This document shows, in pieces, positions 1 to 6,035 of a DNA stretch of 11,397 nucleotides (the first letter of the stretch is position 1; the number at the start of each line of letters is the position of its first letter). The DNA is from Treponema sp. GTDB lineage: Bacteria > Spirochaetota > Spirochaetia > Treponematales > Breznakiellaceae. The notes under the pieces were generated by a model. The model was not told the DNA's origin and ran no database searches. It was given only the letters and a program-made list of their open reading frames with translations. The position numbers were made by a program, and so were the translations under genes. Location: assembly GCA_009785045.1 (NCBI GenBank), contig WQXC01000051.1, forward strand, positions 1-11,397, given 5' to 3'.

Positions 1-1169
1 CTTGTTACGCTGTTGGGAATATTTATATTTCCGCTTTTAATATCAAATATTAATACAATTTCAGTTTTTTCTTTATTATATAAAATACCATCTTGAATAG
101 TAAAATTCGGATGATTATTACTAATATGAATACTAATCAATCCAGTAAATGAGCCTACTCCAATACTCGTTACACTGTCGGGTATGGTAATGCTTGTTAT
201 GCCTGTTTCGCTAAATGCATAATTGCCGATACTTGTTACGCTGTTGCCAATTGTTATACTTGTTAATCCTGTGCAACTGCTAAATGCATAATTGCCGATA
301 CTTGTTACGCTGTTGCCAATTGTTATACTTGTTAATCCTGTGCAACTGCTAAATGCACCTGAGCCAATACTTGTTACGCTGTTGCCAATTGTTATACTTG
401 TTAATCCTGTGCAACTGCTAAATGCATAATTGCCGATACTTGTTACGCTGTCAGGTATAATGATGTTTGTCAACTTTTTGCAATCTTGAAAAGCTCTAGC
501 GGGAATAATTTCAACTCCAAATGGTATTGTAACATTTATCAAATTAATACATCCGTAGAACGCACCGTTTCCTATCGAGATTGTTGTTTGCGGCAATATA
601 ATGGAAATAATTTTTTCCATGCCTTTTGGGATGTTATTCCATACATCTCTGGTAGTAAATTTTCCTTCTTCCAATGTGCAGGCTGATAAATCTAGCGATA
701 CATATTCGCCTTCCCATGTATCCAGCGCAGCTAAAAGCTGCTGCCATGCGCTGCCAGCTCCCATATCGCCCAAATCAATTCTTATTGTTAACTCTGCAGG
801 ATTAGTAACCGTTCCTTCCTGTGTTTCAAGTAATTTAATTATTGAAAGCAAAACACGCGGATTTGTTTCACCGCACCGGAGGCAAATTTGCTCTTCCGAA
901 CCTCCATCTTCGATACTGTAACCATCATTAATAGTCCATTCACCCCAATCATGATCAAGGGCAGGATCACCAGGTCGTGTTGTAGTGTTATCGCAATTAC
1001 TGTGGGTACAAGCCCCTGTTTCCACACCTGCCATTGTACAGGTAGGTGCTGTTGTTTCTTTCCACCCGCCCCACTCGCACATATGGTTATCCGGTTCCGG
1101 ACAAGCTAAAAACGCCAGAACAACGATTACAACAAAAACACCTATTACAAAATTCTTATTTGTTTTCAT
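1..1169 (-). CDS. BspA-type leucine-rich-repeat surface lipoprotein (3' end outside window)
   Basis: The reading frame is open from an ATG at 1169 to the left edge (389 codons, no stop), so the C-terminus is missing. AAAGGAG at 1183-1177 is a well-placed ribosome binding site. Residues 1-22 form a lipoprotein signal peptide ending in FLA before Cys23. Phe at -3 breaks the E. coli lipobox but is tolerated in spirochaetes. Residues 29-105 hold two WGxW/Cys modules (WGGW 33-36, WGEW 75-78, then CLRC 96-99) of a kind seen in bacterial surface proteins. From about residue 190 onward are LRR_5 (BspA-like) repeats of 23 residues with the core SVTSIGNYAFSSCTGLTSIT. Family knowledge: such proteins are surface adhesins or scaffolds; the ligand here is unknown. 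Regulation may involve the G tract about 83 bp upstream. The LRR and lipoprotein assignments are secure; an adhesin role is inference. Confidence 0.88.
   Translation of the reverse strand, partial: MKTNKNFVIGVFVVIVVLAFLACPEPDNHMCEWGGWKETTAPTCTMAGVETGACTHSNCDNTTTRPGDPALDHDWGEWTINDGYSIEDGGSEEQICLRCGETNPRVLLSIIKLLETQEGTVTNPAELTIRIDLGDMGAGSAWQQLLAALDTWEGEYVSLDLSACTLEEGKFTTRDVWNNIPKGMEKIISIILPQTTISIGNGAFYGCINLINVTIPFGVEIIPARAFQDCKKLTNIIIPDSVTSIGNYAFSSCTGLTSITIGNSVTSIGSGAFSSCTGLTSITIGNSVTSIGNYAFSSCTGLTSITIGNSVTSIGNYAFSETGITSITIPDSVTSIGVGSFTGLISIHISNNHPNFTIQDGILYNKEKTEIVLIFDIKSGNINIPNSVT
231..437. repeat. Three tandem 69-bp repeats encoding 23-residue LRR units
   Basis: Units start at 231, 300 and 369, and a fourth diverges a few bases after 438. 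By eye, units one and three are identical over 69 bp. Unit two differs at six positions near its end, changing Asn-Tyr to Ser-Gly in the protein. The period is exactly 23 codons, so gain or loss of a unit keeps the frame. Diverged copies of the same core lie at about 1 and 165. Confidence 0.9.
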
Positions 1170-1251
1170 TTTAAGACTCCTTTCCTGATTTGATTTATAT
1201 TCTTGAGAAAATTTGGGTTTATTTGAAAAGCTTTTAGTTCTACTGATCGAT

Positions 1252-1264
1252 GGGGGGGGGGGGG
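1252..1264. repeat. 13-base homopolymeric G tract
   Basis: Thirteen consecutive G on the plus strand (C on the lipoprotein's strand) lie 83 bp upstream of the lipoprotein start codon. Tracts of this length are prone to slipped-strand length change. In Treponema pallidum, poly-G tracts upstream of some tpr genes vary in length and affect transcription. A similar role here is inference. The exact count is uncertain because sequencing handles long homopolymers poorly. Confidence 0.85.
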
Positions 1265-1341
1265 TAATAGTTGCCAGTACCGCAAAGCGGTGTATTTGAG
1301 AATCTTTGCTGAACATGGCGTTTTTTCTGCTCATTAAAAGA

Positions 1342-1371
1342 ATATTACAACGCATTGTATATGATTGTCAA
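1342..1371 (-). promoter_or_regulatory. Candidate sigma70-type promoter for the LRR lipoprotein
   Basis: On the minus strand, a perfect TTGACA (1371-1366) is followed after 18 bp by TAATAT (1347-1342), a partial -10 match. Transcription would start near 1335, leaving a leader of about 165 nt that contains the 1279-1291 hairpin and the C tract. A closer promoter (TATAAA on the minus strand near 1200) lacks a good -35. This is based on motifs only. Confidence 0.4.
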
Positions 1372-1472
1372 TGTATGTTTCTGCACCCGAACCTAAAATA
1401 GTTAAAAATTTTAATTATTTTCAAAATATTTTCATTCTCAGTCAAGCAAAACAGCACTCTCGCGCCATATTA

Positions 1473-1494
1473 TATGACAGTTTTTTCTGTCATA
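1473..1494. repeat. Perfect 8-bp inverted repeat upstream of the ORF6N gene
   Basis: The arms are TATGACAG (1473-1480) and CTGTCATA (1487-1494), separated by six T. The repeat lies 64 bp upstream of the ORF6N start codon, next to an AT-rich TATTAT at 1468-1473 that could be a -10 element. It could be an operator or an RNA hairpin; nothing in the sequence decides which. Confidence 0.6.
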
Positions 1495-1504
1495 AATCTA
1501 ACAA

Positions 1505-1537
1505 CAGCGCTTGTGCGCTGGCGCGGGGCAAACCCCG
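1505..1537 (+). promoter_or_regulatory. Two back-to-back GC-rich hairpins in the ORF6N leader
   Basis: Hairpin one has arms CAGCGC (1505-1510) and GCGCTG (1515-1520) with loop TTGT. Hairpin two has arms CGGGG (1524-1528) and CCCCG (1533-1537) with loop CAAA. The second ends five bases before the AAGGAG ribosome binding site (1543-1548). They stand out as GC-rich islands in AT-rich DNA and could modulate translation or be a small dispersed repeat. Confidence 0.55.
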
Positions 1538-1557
1538 TTTACAAGGAGATTAAAAAA

Positions 1558-2094
1558 ATGAAAAAAAGCAGGGTTATACCTATCCAGGACATGATTTATG
1601 AATTTCGCGGACAAAAAGTCATGTTAGACAATGATTTAGCAAGCCTTTACCAAGTGGAAACAAAACGTTTAAACGAAGCAGTTAAGCGCAATATTGATCG
1701 CTTTCCGCTTGAATTCATGTTTCAATTAACCAAAAAAGAATATGATAACTTGAAGTCGCAATTTGCGACTTCAAGTTGGGGAGGGCGGCGAAAACATCCT
1801 TTTGCTTTTACTGAACATGGAGTTATAATGTTATCTTCTGTTTTAAACAGTAAAATAGCAACTAAAATAAATATAGCTGTCGTTAAGGCATTCATAGATA
1901 TGCGGCATTATATTTACAAACCATTACATAAAAAATTAGGTGATTTAGAAAAGGTTCTAATGCTTCATATAGATGATACAAGTCATAATTTTGCAGAACA
2001 TGCAGGAACAATCAATTTAATATTAACAAGTTTAAACAATCTGATTGAAAAGCCAAAAGAAGCAAAAAGAATTGGGTTTCGCATTAATGATTAA
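1558..2094 (+). CDS. ORF6N-domain protein (phage/mobile-element-type putative DNA-binding protein)
   Basis: This 178-residue protein starts at ATG 1558, chosen over upstream in-frame codons because AAGGAG lies at 1543-1548. Residues about 8-117 match the ORF6N domain: VMLDNDLASLY (21-31), ETKRLNEAVKRNIDRFP (34-50), FMFQLTK (53-59), then SSWGGRR (72-78) and FAFTEHGVIMLSSVL (82-96). The tail (120-178) is charged and probably helical. ORF6N is known from phage proteins related to KilA-N contexts and often occurs as solitary chromosomal genes; its biochemical role is poorly defined. The gene is more AT-rich than its neighbours, suggesting transfer. A 31-bp palindrome covers codons 64-74. It converges on the PBP gene 19 bp away, with no obvious terminator between. 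The family call is secure; DNA binding is inferred from the family. Confidence 0.88.
   Translation: MKKSRVIPIQDMIYEFRGQKVMLDNDLASLYQVETKRLNEAVKRNIDRFPLEFMFQLTKKEYDNLKSQFATSSWGGRRKHPFAFTEHGVIMLSSVLNSKIATKINIAVVKAFIDMRHYIYKPLHKKLGDLEKVLMLHIDDTSHNFAEHAGTINLILTSLNNLIEKPKEAKRIGFRIND
1747..1777. repeat. 31-bp palindrome inside the ORF6N coding sequence
   Basis: The left arm AACTTGAAGTCGCAA (1747-1761) and the right arm TTGCGACTTCAAGTT (1763-1777) are exact reverse complements around a single T. In RNA this would form a stem of 14 bp with a 3-nt loop. It encodes residues 64-73 (N-L-K-S-Q-F-A-T-S-S) and the first base of Trp74, just before the conserved WGGRR motif. Confidence 0.95.
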
Positions 2095-2113
2095 ATACCA
2101 CCTTAACCCTGCT

Positions 2114-3949
2114 CTACTCCAGTTCCAGGATGATTCTCATGTCAGGGGTGACGGGGGTTCCTGGCTGCGGATACTGGCGGCGTACCCAGCCGTCTCCGCG
2201 GATTTCTACGTAGAGATCGTCGCGTAACAGCATGGGGAGAAGCACTCTTTTTGCAAGGCCGGTAAAATCGGGGATGTGGGTTTCCACTGCGGGCAGACGG
2301 CCTGCGGGAATATTAACCGACGGCGGATGAATAATCTGCGGGTTGCGTCCGCGCGGAATGCCAAGATAATCGATTAATGATTCAGCGGCTTCACGGATTG
2401 CAGGCGCGGCTATGCGGCTGCCAAAAATTATACCCTGCGGTTTCATGATTGCAAGGTAAAGAATCAGCGACGGATTCTCCGCAGGAAGCAATGCCACGCA
2501 GCTTGCGATAAAGTCAGTATCAGAATATCGTCTTGTAACGGGATCGATTATCTGCGCAGTACCTGTTTTTACGCCAAGAGATAAATCCTGAACACCAGCA
2601 CGCCAGCCCATAGCGCCGCTTGCCGCTGTATCAACCATATAAGATCGCATTGCTCTTGCGGTTTCCGCGCTTATAACACGGCGGTTAGCTCCGCCTTCCC
2701 ACTCAGTTACTGTTCTGCCGTCTGCCGATATAATTCTTGAAATTATTTTTGGAGGAACCAGAATCCCGTCGTTTGCAATTGCTGTAGTCGCCTGAAGTAT
2801 CTGATACGCGGAAACCGCAATTTCCTGCCCAAATGCAATTGTCGGCTTGGAACGCTCCGACCAGTTTTCGCTGCGGACAAGATAACCGGCTGTCTCGCCG
2901 GGGCTTCCGGCGCCGGTTCGCGAACCAAATCCAAAATCACTCATTAATTGGTAAAAATCACTGGAGCTGATGTTATCCGAAGCATATGCAGCGCCGGCGT
3001 TACATGAGTGGATAATAATTTCTCTGGCGGTTACCCTGCCATGATTTCCAAGACAGTTGATCGCAGTACCGCGGCTTGGCGTATAAACACCATTGCAGAA
3101 AAACGTAGACCTTCCGGTAATAGCGCCGGAATCTATCAGAGCCGCAAGAGAAAAAACTTTAAAAGTAGAACCCGGTTCAAAAGCCCAGATGTTAGGACGG
3201 TTCATGCGGCTGTTAGGATCGGAAGCGCGGATATTATTCGGATCAAAATCAGGAAGAGATGCTGAACCCAGGATTTCACCGGTACGCGGATCCATAGCTA
3301 CAAAAATAATTGATTCCGCCTGTGTTTCTTCCATAGTTTTTGCGGCAATCTGCTGCAAAATGTGCTGAACATAAGTATCGATTGTAAGTACAATCTGCGA
3401 ACCTTTCCCGTCATTATCAGTTCCATTCAAAATGTCGTTATATGCAAATTCAATTCCTTCAAGTCCCCTGTTTCTGTCTCCAACAAAACCAACTATCTGG
3501 CTTGCAAGATTTCTTTCCGGATACACTCTTCCTACAATGGGCTGTACCATCACACCTCTTATTTTTTTTTCGTTAATAAGAGTAGTAAGCCGCCTTGCCG
3601 TACCGTCATCAATCTGTCTTCTTAAATATAAAAAATTAGATTCCGATGAATTTATTCTTTCGCGGATTTCGCCGGGAGACATTTCCAGAATATCTGCAAG
3701 TTCACTGGATAACAAATTAATGTCGGTAATAGATGGGCGCCAAATACTAACATCGGCAAACCTGATCTGAATTGCAAGAAAACGCCCATTCCTGTCTAAA
3801 ATTGCGCCGCGTTCAGGAAGGCTTGTATTCTGGCGGGGAGGAGGAGGCAGATCGCCTTTAATCATTAATACTGCATAATGAATAAGCAGGTATAAAAGAA
3901 AAACACCGAGGAACGAAAAGACTACAATATATCTCCGCTTCAAGTTCAT
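2114..3949 (-). CDS. Class B penicillin-binding protein (peptidoglycan transpeptidase) with PASTA domain
   Basis: This 611-residue protein is a monofunctional DD-transpeptidase of the FtsI/PBP2 type, which cross-links peptidoglycan stem peptides on the outer face of the inner membrane. Residues 7-30 are an N-terminal membrane anchor. The dimerisation domain starts with RGAILDRNG (47-55) and includes VGRVYPERNLASQIVGFVG (139-157). The transpeptidase motifs are intact: S261-T-F-K264 (nucleophile Ser261), S315-C-N and K461-T-G. Residues about 557-611 are one PASTA domain (IPDFTGL, later PQPGTPV). Its ATG directly abuts the stop codon of the signal peptidase gene, and no strong ribosome binding site is seen, so translational coupling is likely. 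PASTA domains bind muropeptides or beta-lactams in some proteins. Which process it serves (division or elongation) cannot be told from sequence, so no gene symbol is given. Confidence 0.93.
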   Translation of the reverse strand: MNLKRRYIVVFSFLGVFLLYLLIHYAVLMIKGDLPPPPRQNTSLPERGAILDRNGRFLAIQIRFADVSIWRPSITDINLLSSELADILEMSPGEIRERINSSESNFLYLRRQIDDGTARRLTTLINEKKIRGVMVQPIVGRVYPERNLASQIVGFVGDRNRGLEGIEFAYNDILNGTDNDGKGSQIVLTIDTYVQHILQQIAAKTMEETQAESIIFVAMDPRTGEILGSASLPDFDPNNIRASDPNSRMNRPNIWAFEPGSTFKVFSLAALIDSGAITGRSTFFCNGVYTPSRGTAINCLGNHGRVTAREIIIHSCNAGAAYASDNISSSDFYQLMSDFGFGSRTGAGSPGETAGYLVRSENWSERSKPTIAFGQEIAVSAYQILQATTAIANDGILVPPKIISRIISADGRTVTEWEGGANRRVISAETARAMRSYMVDTAASGAMGWRAGVQDLSLGVKTGTAQIIDPVTRRYSDTDFIASCVALLPAENPSLILYLAIMKPQGIIFGSRIAAPAIREAAESLIDYLGIPRGRNPQIIHPPSVNIPAGRLPAVETHIPDFTGLAKRVLLPMLLRDDLYVEIRGDGWVRRQYPQPGTPVTPDMRIILELE

Positions 3950-4333
3950 TTAATATCCCAATACCTTCCCAATAATATTATATACTGAAACCGGCCCGTA
4001 TGATCGTGAATCGTACGAAGCCAGACTGTTGTCCCCTTCTGCATAAAAATAGCCGTCCCCGGAGAGCGCTATACAGCGTTTAACCGCCATATCTCCCAAA
4101 GGTGTGTAAAAAACGACTACATCTCCCACTTTGGGTTGGGAAAAGCGAAATAAATACCCTGGTTTTGCCCGAATAAGGTATGGAAACTGTATCCCGTACC
4201 TCATGCGATTCACAACCAAAACAGTGCCATCGTTAATTGATGGTTCCATCGACTGCCCCTGGGCAACGATAAAATCAAAAACAAACAATTTTAATATAAG
4301 TGCAGCAATAATTGCAAAAAAAACTGGTTTCAT
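3950..4333 (-). CDS. lepB: Signal peptidase I (S26 family)
   Basis: This 127-residue membrane-anchored serine protease removes signal peptides from exported proteins on the periplasmic face of the inner membrane. Residues 3-24 form one transmembrane anchor. Box B is GQSMEPSI (26-33) with nucleophile Ser28. The general base Lys85 lies in AVKRCIAL (83-90). The late S26 box is present as GDN (100-102) and SYDSRSYGPV (106-115). It is short for the family, lacking the inserts seen in E. coli LepB and closer to the compact Gram-positive form. The start is constrained: an in-frame stop lies four codons upstream. AGGA abuts the ATG with no spacing, which is odd. It is first in an operon with the downstream PBP gene, and diverges from the M23 peptidase gene. 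Confidence 0.92.
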   Translation of the reverse strand: MKPVFFAIIAALILKLFVFDFIVAQGQSMEPSINDGTVLVVNRMRYGIQFPYLIRAKPGYLFRFSQPKVGDVVVFYTPLGDMAVKRCIALSGDGYFYAEGDNSLASYDSRSYGPVSVYNIIGKVLGY

Positions 4334-4342
4334 TCCTTTCTT

Positions 4343-4371
4343 CTATATAATGCCAAACGCCTTTTTTGTCG
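4343..4371 (-). promoter_or_regulatory. Candidate promoter of the lepB-PBP operon, giving an almost leaderless mRNA
   Basis: On the minus strand, TCGACA (5 of 6 to TTGACA) is followed after 17 bp by TATATA (4 of 6 to TATAAT). Only ten bases separate the -10 box from the lepB ATG, so a transcript from here would have a leader of only a few nucleotides. That would fit the lack of a properly spaced ribosome binding site. The call rests on motifs alone. Confidence 0.3.
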
Positions 4372-5636
4372 ATATACCCAGTATGGCATCAATAATAGAA
4401 AAGCAGCATGTTTCAAAGAGGCGCAGAATATCCTCTTCCAGGCATGGTAATAAATCGGCAGGTTTTAACACCGGATTTATGAACCAGTTTAACCAAAGAC
4501 CGGCGCACACAAAAAGCAAGAGTCCCATATTACTATTTGCCCGGAAAAGTACCCAAAAAGTTAAATCCAGGGCAGCTTGGGATAAAAAACCGCGAAAAAG
4601 CCGCTCTTCCGGGACATCAAAAAGCAGCGGCTTCAGTTTTCCTGTGCCTTCACTTGCAACCCTTGCGGTTATTGCTGGAACTGTAGTAATAGCCATGGCT
4701 GCATTAAATTGGGAAGATATCGATATAAAGGTTCCGGATATATATTCATTTAAACCAGCCGAAGATTCAGAAGCCGAACAGCGCACAATTCAATACGCCG
4801 CTACGGGCAGATCCAGCATTTTTGCGACTGTAAATATGGATAGCGATGTTTTGGCAGGAGATGCCGAAATAAACACCGCAAATGACAACCCGCACGGCTC
4901 TCTTGTTACTTTTGACTGGCAGCAGTACAGGGTTCAAAAGGGTGACTCGGTATCAACTATAGCAAAAAAATTCGATGTTTCTGTGGGAGCGATTATTGCT
5001 TCCAATAATATCAGCAATGCAAGAAGGCTCCAGGAAGGAGCTGTCTTAAAAATACCAAATATCGATGGAATTCCTTATCAAATTCAAAGAGGCGATAGTC
5101 TTTCCAGGATTTCCGCATCATTTAATGTGCCTTTAGACATCATTTTGGACATAAATGACATAAAAAGTGACAATATCAAAGCCGGGGAGACCATTTTTAT
5201 CCCCGGAGCCAGGATGAATGACATCGATCTTAAACTAAGTCTTGGCGAATTATTCACATATCCGCTCCAAAGACGGTTTATTACCAGTTATTACGGCATG
5301 AGAAGGGATCCAATGACCGGATCTATGCAATTCCACGCCGGAATTGACCTTAGAGCGAACACAGGCACCACAGTTATGGCAGCTTTAGACGGAGTAATTT
5401 CGGTAATAGGCGAAAATTGGCTGTATGGAAAATACATAATTATGAGTCATAGCAACGGATATAAAACGCTTTACGGGCACCTGAATGCATATTCTGTAAA
5501 ACAGGGAGACAGGGTCGCCAGAGGCAGAAAAATAGGGGAAGTCGGCAGTACTGGATATAGTACCGGACCCCATTTACATTTTGGAATATATGATAAAAAC
5601 AACAGATTGGTTAACCCACTGGATTTGTTGAATTAA
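4350..5636 (+). CDS. Membrane-anchored LysM-LysM-M23 metallopeptidase (peptidoglycan hydrolase)
   Basis: From ATG 4350 the product is 428 residues. A basic, Ser-rich N-terminal tail (1-97) precedes a transmembrane anchor at about 101-119, which places the rest in the periplasm. LysM1 spans about 193-236 (YRVQKGDSVSTIA) and LysM2 about 243-286 (YQIQRGDSLSRIS); LysM binds N-acetylglucosamine-containing glycan. The M23 domain (about 300-428) keeps the zinc ligands His329 and Asp333 (HAGID) and His410 (second His of HLHF), plus LYGHL. Such enzymes cut peptide cross-links during wall remodelling or division; the bond cut is unknown. The start is uncertain: ATG 4383 (MASIIEKQ) and ATG 4479 are alternatives, and none has a clear ribosome binding site. 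It diverges from the PBP operon, consistent with an envelope locus, and heads the plus-strand gene run. Confidence 0.9.
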   Translation: MPNAFFVDIPSMASIIEKQHVSKRRRISSSRHGNKSAGFNTGFMNQFNQRPAHTKSKSPILLFARKSTQKVKSRAAWDKKPRKSRSSGTSKSSGFSFPVPSLATLAVIAGTVVIAMAALNWEDIDIKVPDIYSFKPAEDSEAEQRTIQYAATGRSSIFATVNMDSDVLAGDAEINTANDNPHGSLVTFDWQQYRVQKGDSVSTIAKKFDVSVGAIIASNNISNARRLQEGAVLKIPNIDGIPYQIQRGDSLSRISASFNVPLDIILDINDIKSDNIKAGETIFIPGARMNDIDLKLSLGELFTYPLQRRFITSYYGMRRDPMTGSMQFHAGIDLRANTGTTVMAALDGVISVIGENWLYGKYIIMSHSNGYKTLYGHLNAYSVKQGDRVARGRKIGEVGSTGYSTGPHLHFGIYDKNNRLVNPLDLLN

Positions 5637-5656
5637 ATATGATAGAGTGAGGTCCC

Positions 5657-5776
5657 ATGCAAAAACTAGTTATCATTCTTTTAGCCTTTCTGGCTTTATT
5701 TACATTTATCCGCGCTTTTGATACTGCCGAAGCTGGAGAAATTCCGCAGGAAAAAACTGTGGAAATTGTACGATAG
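5657..5776 (+). CDS. Putative 39-residue membrane or secreted microprotein
   Basis: A short ORF starts at ATG 5657 with GTGAGG about six bases upstream and ends with TAG at 5774-5776. It begins with MQKLVIILLAFLALFTFI, a textbook hydrophobic signal or anchor helix after one Lys. It continues with RAFDTAEAGE and an acidic tail ending EIVR. If cleaved after Ala20, a peptide of about 19 residues would be released; if not, it is a single-pass microprotein. It sits in the 159-bp space between the M23 gene (20 bp gap) and the next gene (19 bp gap), in the same orientation, so it is probably cotranscribed. I recognise no family. The evidence is the RBS-start pair, the membrane helix and the fit in the operon; conservation is untested. 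Confidence 0.55.
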   Translation: MQKLVIILLAFLALFTFIRAFDTAEAGEIPQEKTVEIVR

Positions 5777-5795
5777 AATATATTACAATTATATT

Positions 5796-6035
5796 ATGAC
5801 ACTTGGCGAAAAAACCGCAGCTGTAACCGGAGGGGAACTTTCACCAGACAAGGTGAAAAGGCCGTCTTCCGGCGTTTATGCTTTTAGCGATGTTGTAGAC
5901 GAAGCATGTAAAGGGCTGATGGACAAAAAAATTAAACACTCAATCCGCCGCATTCAGGAAATGGAAGAAAGTCTTTGTGACCTGGAGCGGGAACTGGATG
6001 TTTTTTTATCAGATAAAGACAGGAAAATGGCATGA
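5796..6035 (+). CDS. Small hypothetical protein with C-terminal coiled coil
   Basis: From ATG 5796 the product is 79 residues, soluble and charged. Residues about 45-75 are Lys/Glu-rich and probably a coiled coil (IRRIQEMEESLCDLERELD). There is no signal peptide or recognisable motif, and I do not recognise a family. An upstream in-frame TTG at 5718 would add 26 residues but overlaps the microprotein, so the ATG is preferred although its ribosome binding site is weak. Its stop overlaps the start of the next gene by four bases (ATGA), suggesting translational coupling with the propeller/NodB protein. That overlap is the main support that it is real. Confidence 0.65.
   Translation: MTLGEKTAAVTGGELSPDKVKRPSSGVYAFSDVVDEACKGLMDKKIKHSIRRIQEMEESLCDLERELDVFLSDKDRKMA

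Larger units (their letters stand above)
1170..1557. other. 388-bp divergent intergenic region without a gene
   Basis: No convincing coding sequence was found on either strand. The region separates the minus-strand lipoprotein from the plus-strand ORF6N gene. It contains the lipoprotein ribosome binding site, the 13-G tract, a short hairpin at 1279-1291 (arms ACCGC/GCGGT, loop AAA), a candidate minus-strand promoter at 1342-1371, and three inverted repeats between 1473 and 1537 ahead of the ORF6N ribosome binding site. The middle of the region, about 1320-1475, is strongly AT-rich. Confidence 0.8.

Noticed and set aside
1..437. CRISPR array suggested by regular repeats
   Set aside because: The repeats are contiguous 69-bp coding units without unique spacers and translate to LRRs in frame.
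486..1188. Several plus-strand ORFs and one short minus-strand ORF of 60-106 codons over the lipoprotein gene
   Set aside because: They are antisense or out-of-frame shadows of the LRR lipoprotein, which has a signal peptide, repeats and a ribosome binding site.
1505..1537. tRNA or intrinsic terminator in the GC-rich leader
   Set aside because: No cloverleaf arms or T-loop motif, and no U-tract after either hairpin; a ribosome binding site follows instead.
1474..1557. Longer ORF6N start at ATG 1474
   Set aside because: It would translate through the inverted repeats and leave the AAGGAG-ATG pair at 1543-1560 unexplained. Family homology begins after the 1558 start.
1558..2094. Prophage or insertion sequence signalled by the ORF6N gene
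   Set aside because: No integrase, transposase, structural phage gene or flanking direct repeat is visible; only the single gene and lower GC suggest transfer.
4131..4349. Extension of the M23 frame into lepB
   Set aside because: It would overlap the lepB coding region on the other strand by about 200 bases and adds no recognisable domain.
4343..4786. 147-codon minus-strand ORF directly upstream of lepB
   Set aside because: It begins with GTG and has no ribosome binding site. Its hydrophobicity is what antisense of a Lys-rich tail gives, and it overlaps the better supported M23 frame, whose membrane helix it crosses. It remains a weak alternative if the M23 start proves to be late.
5718..5795. 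TTG-initiated N-terminal extension of the coiled-coil protein
   Set aside because: It overlaps the microprotein, starts with TTG and has no ribosome binding site.
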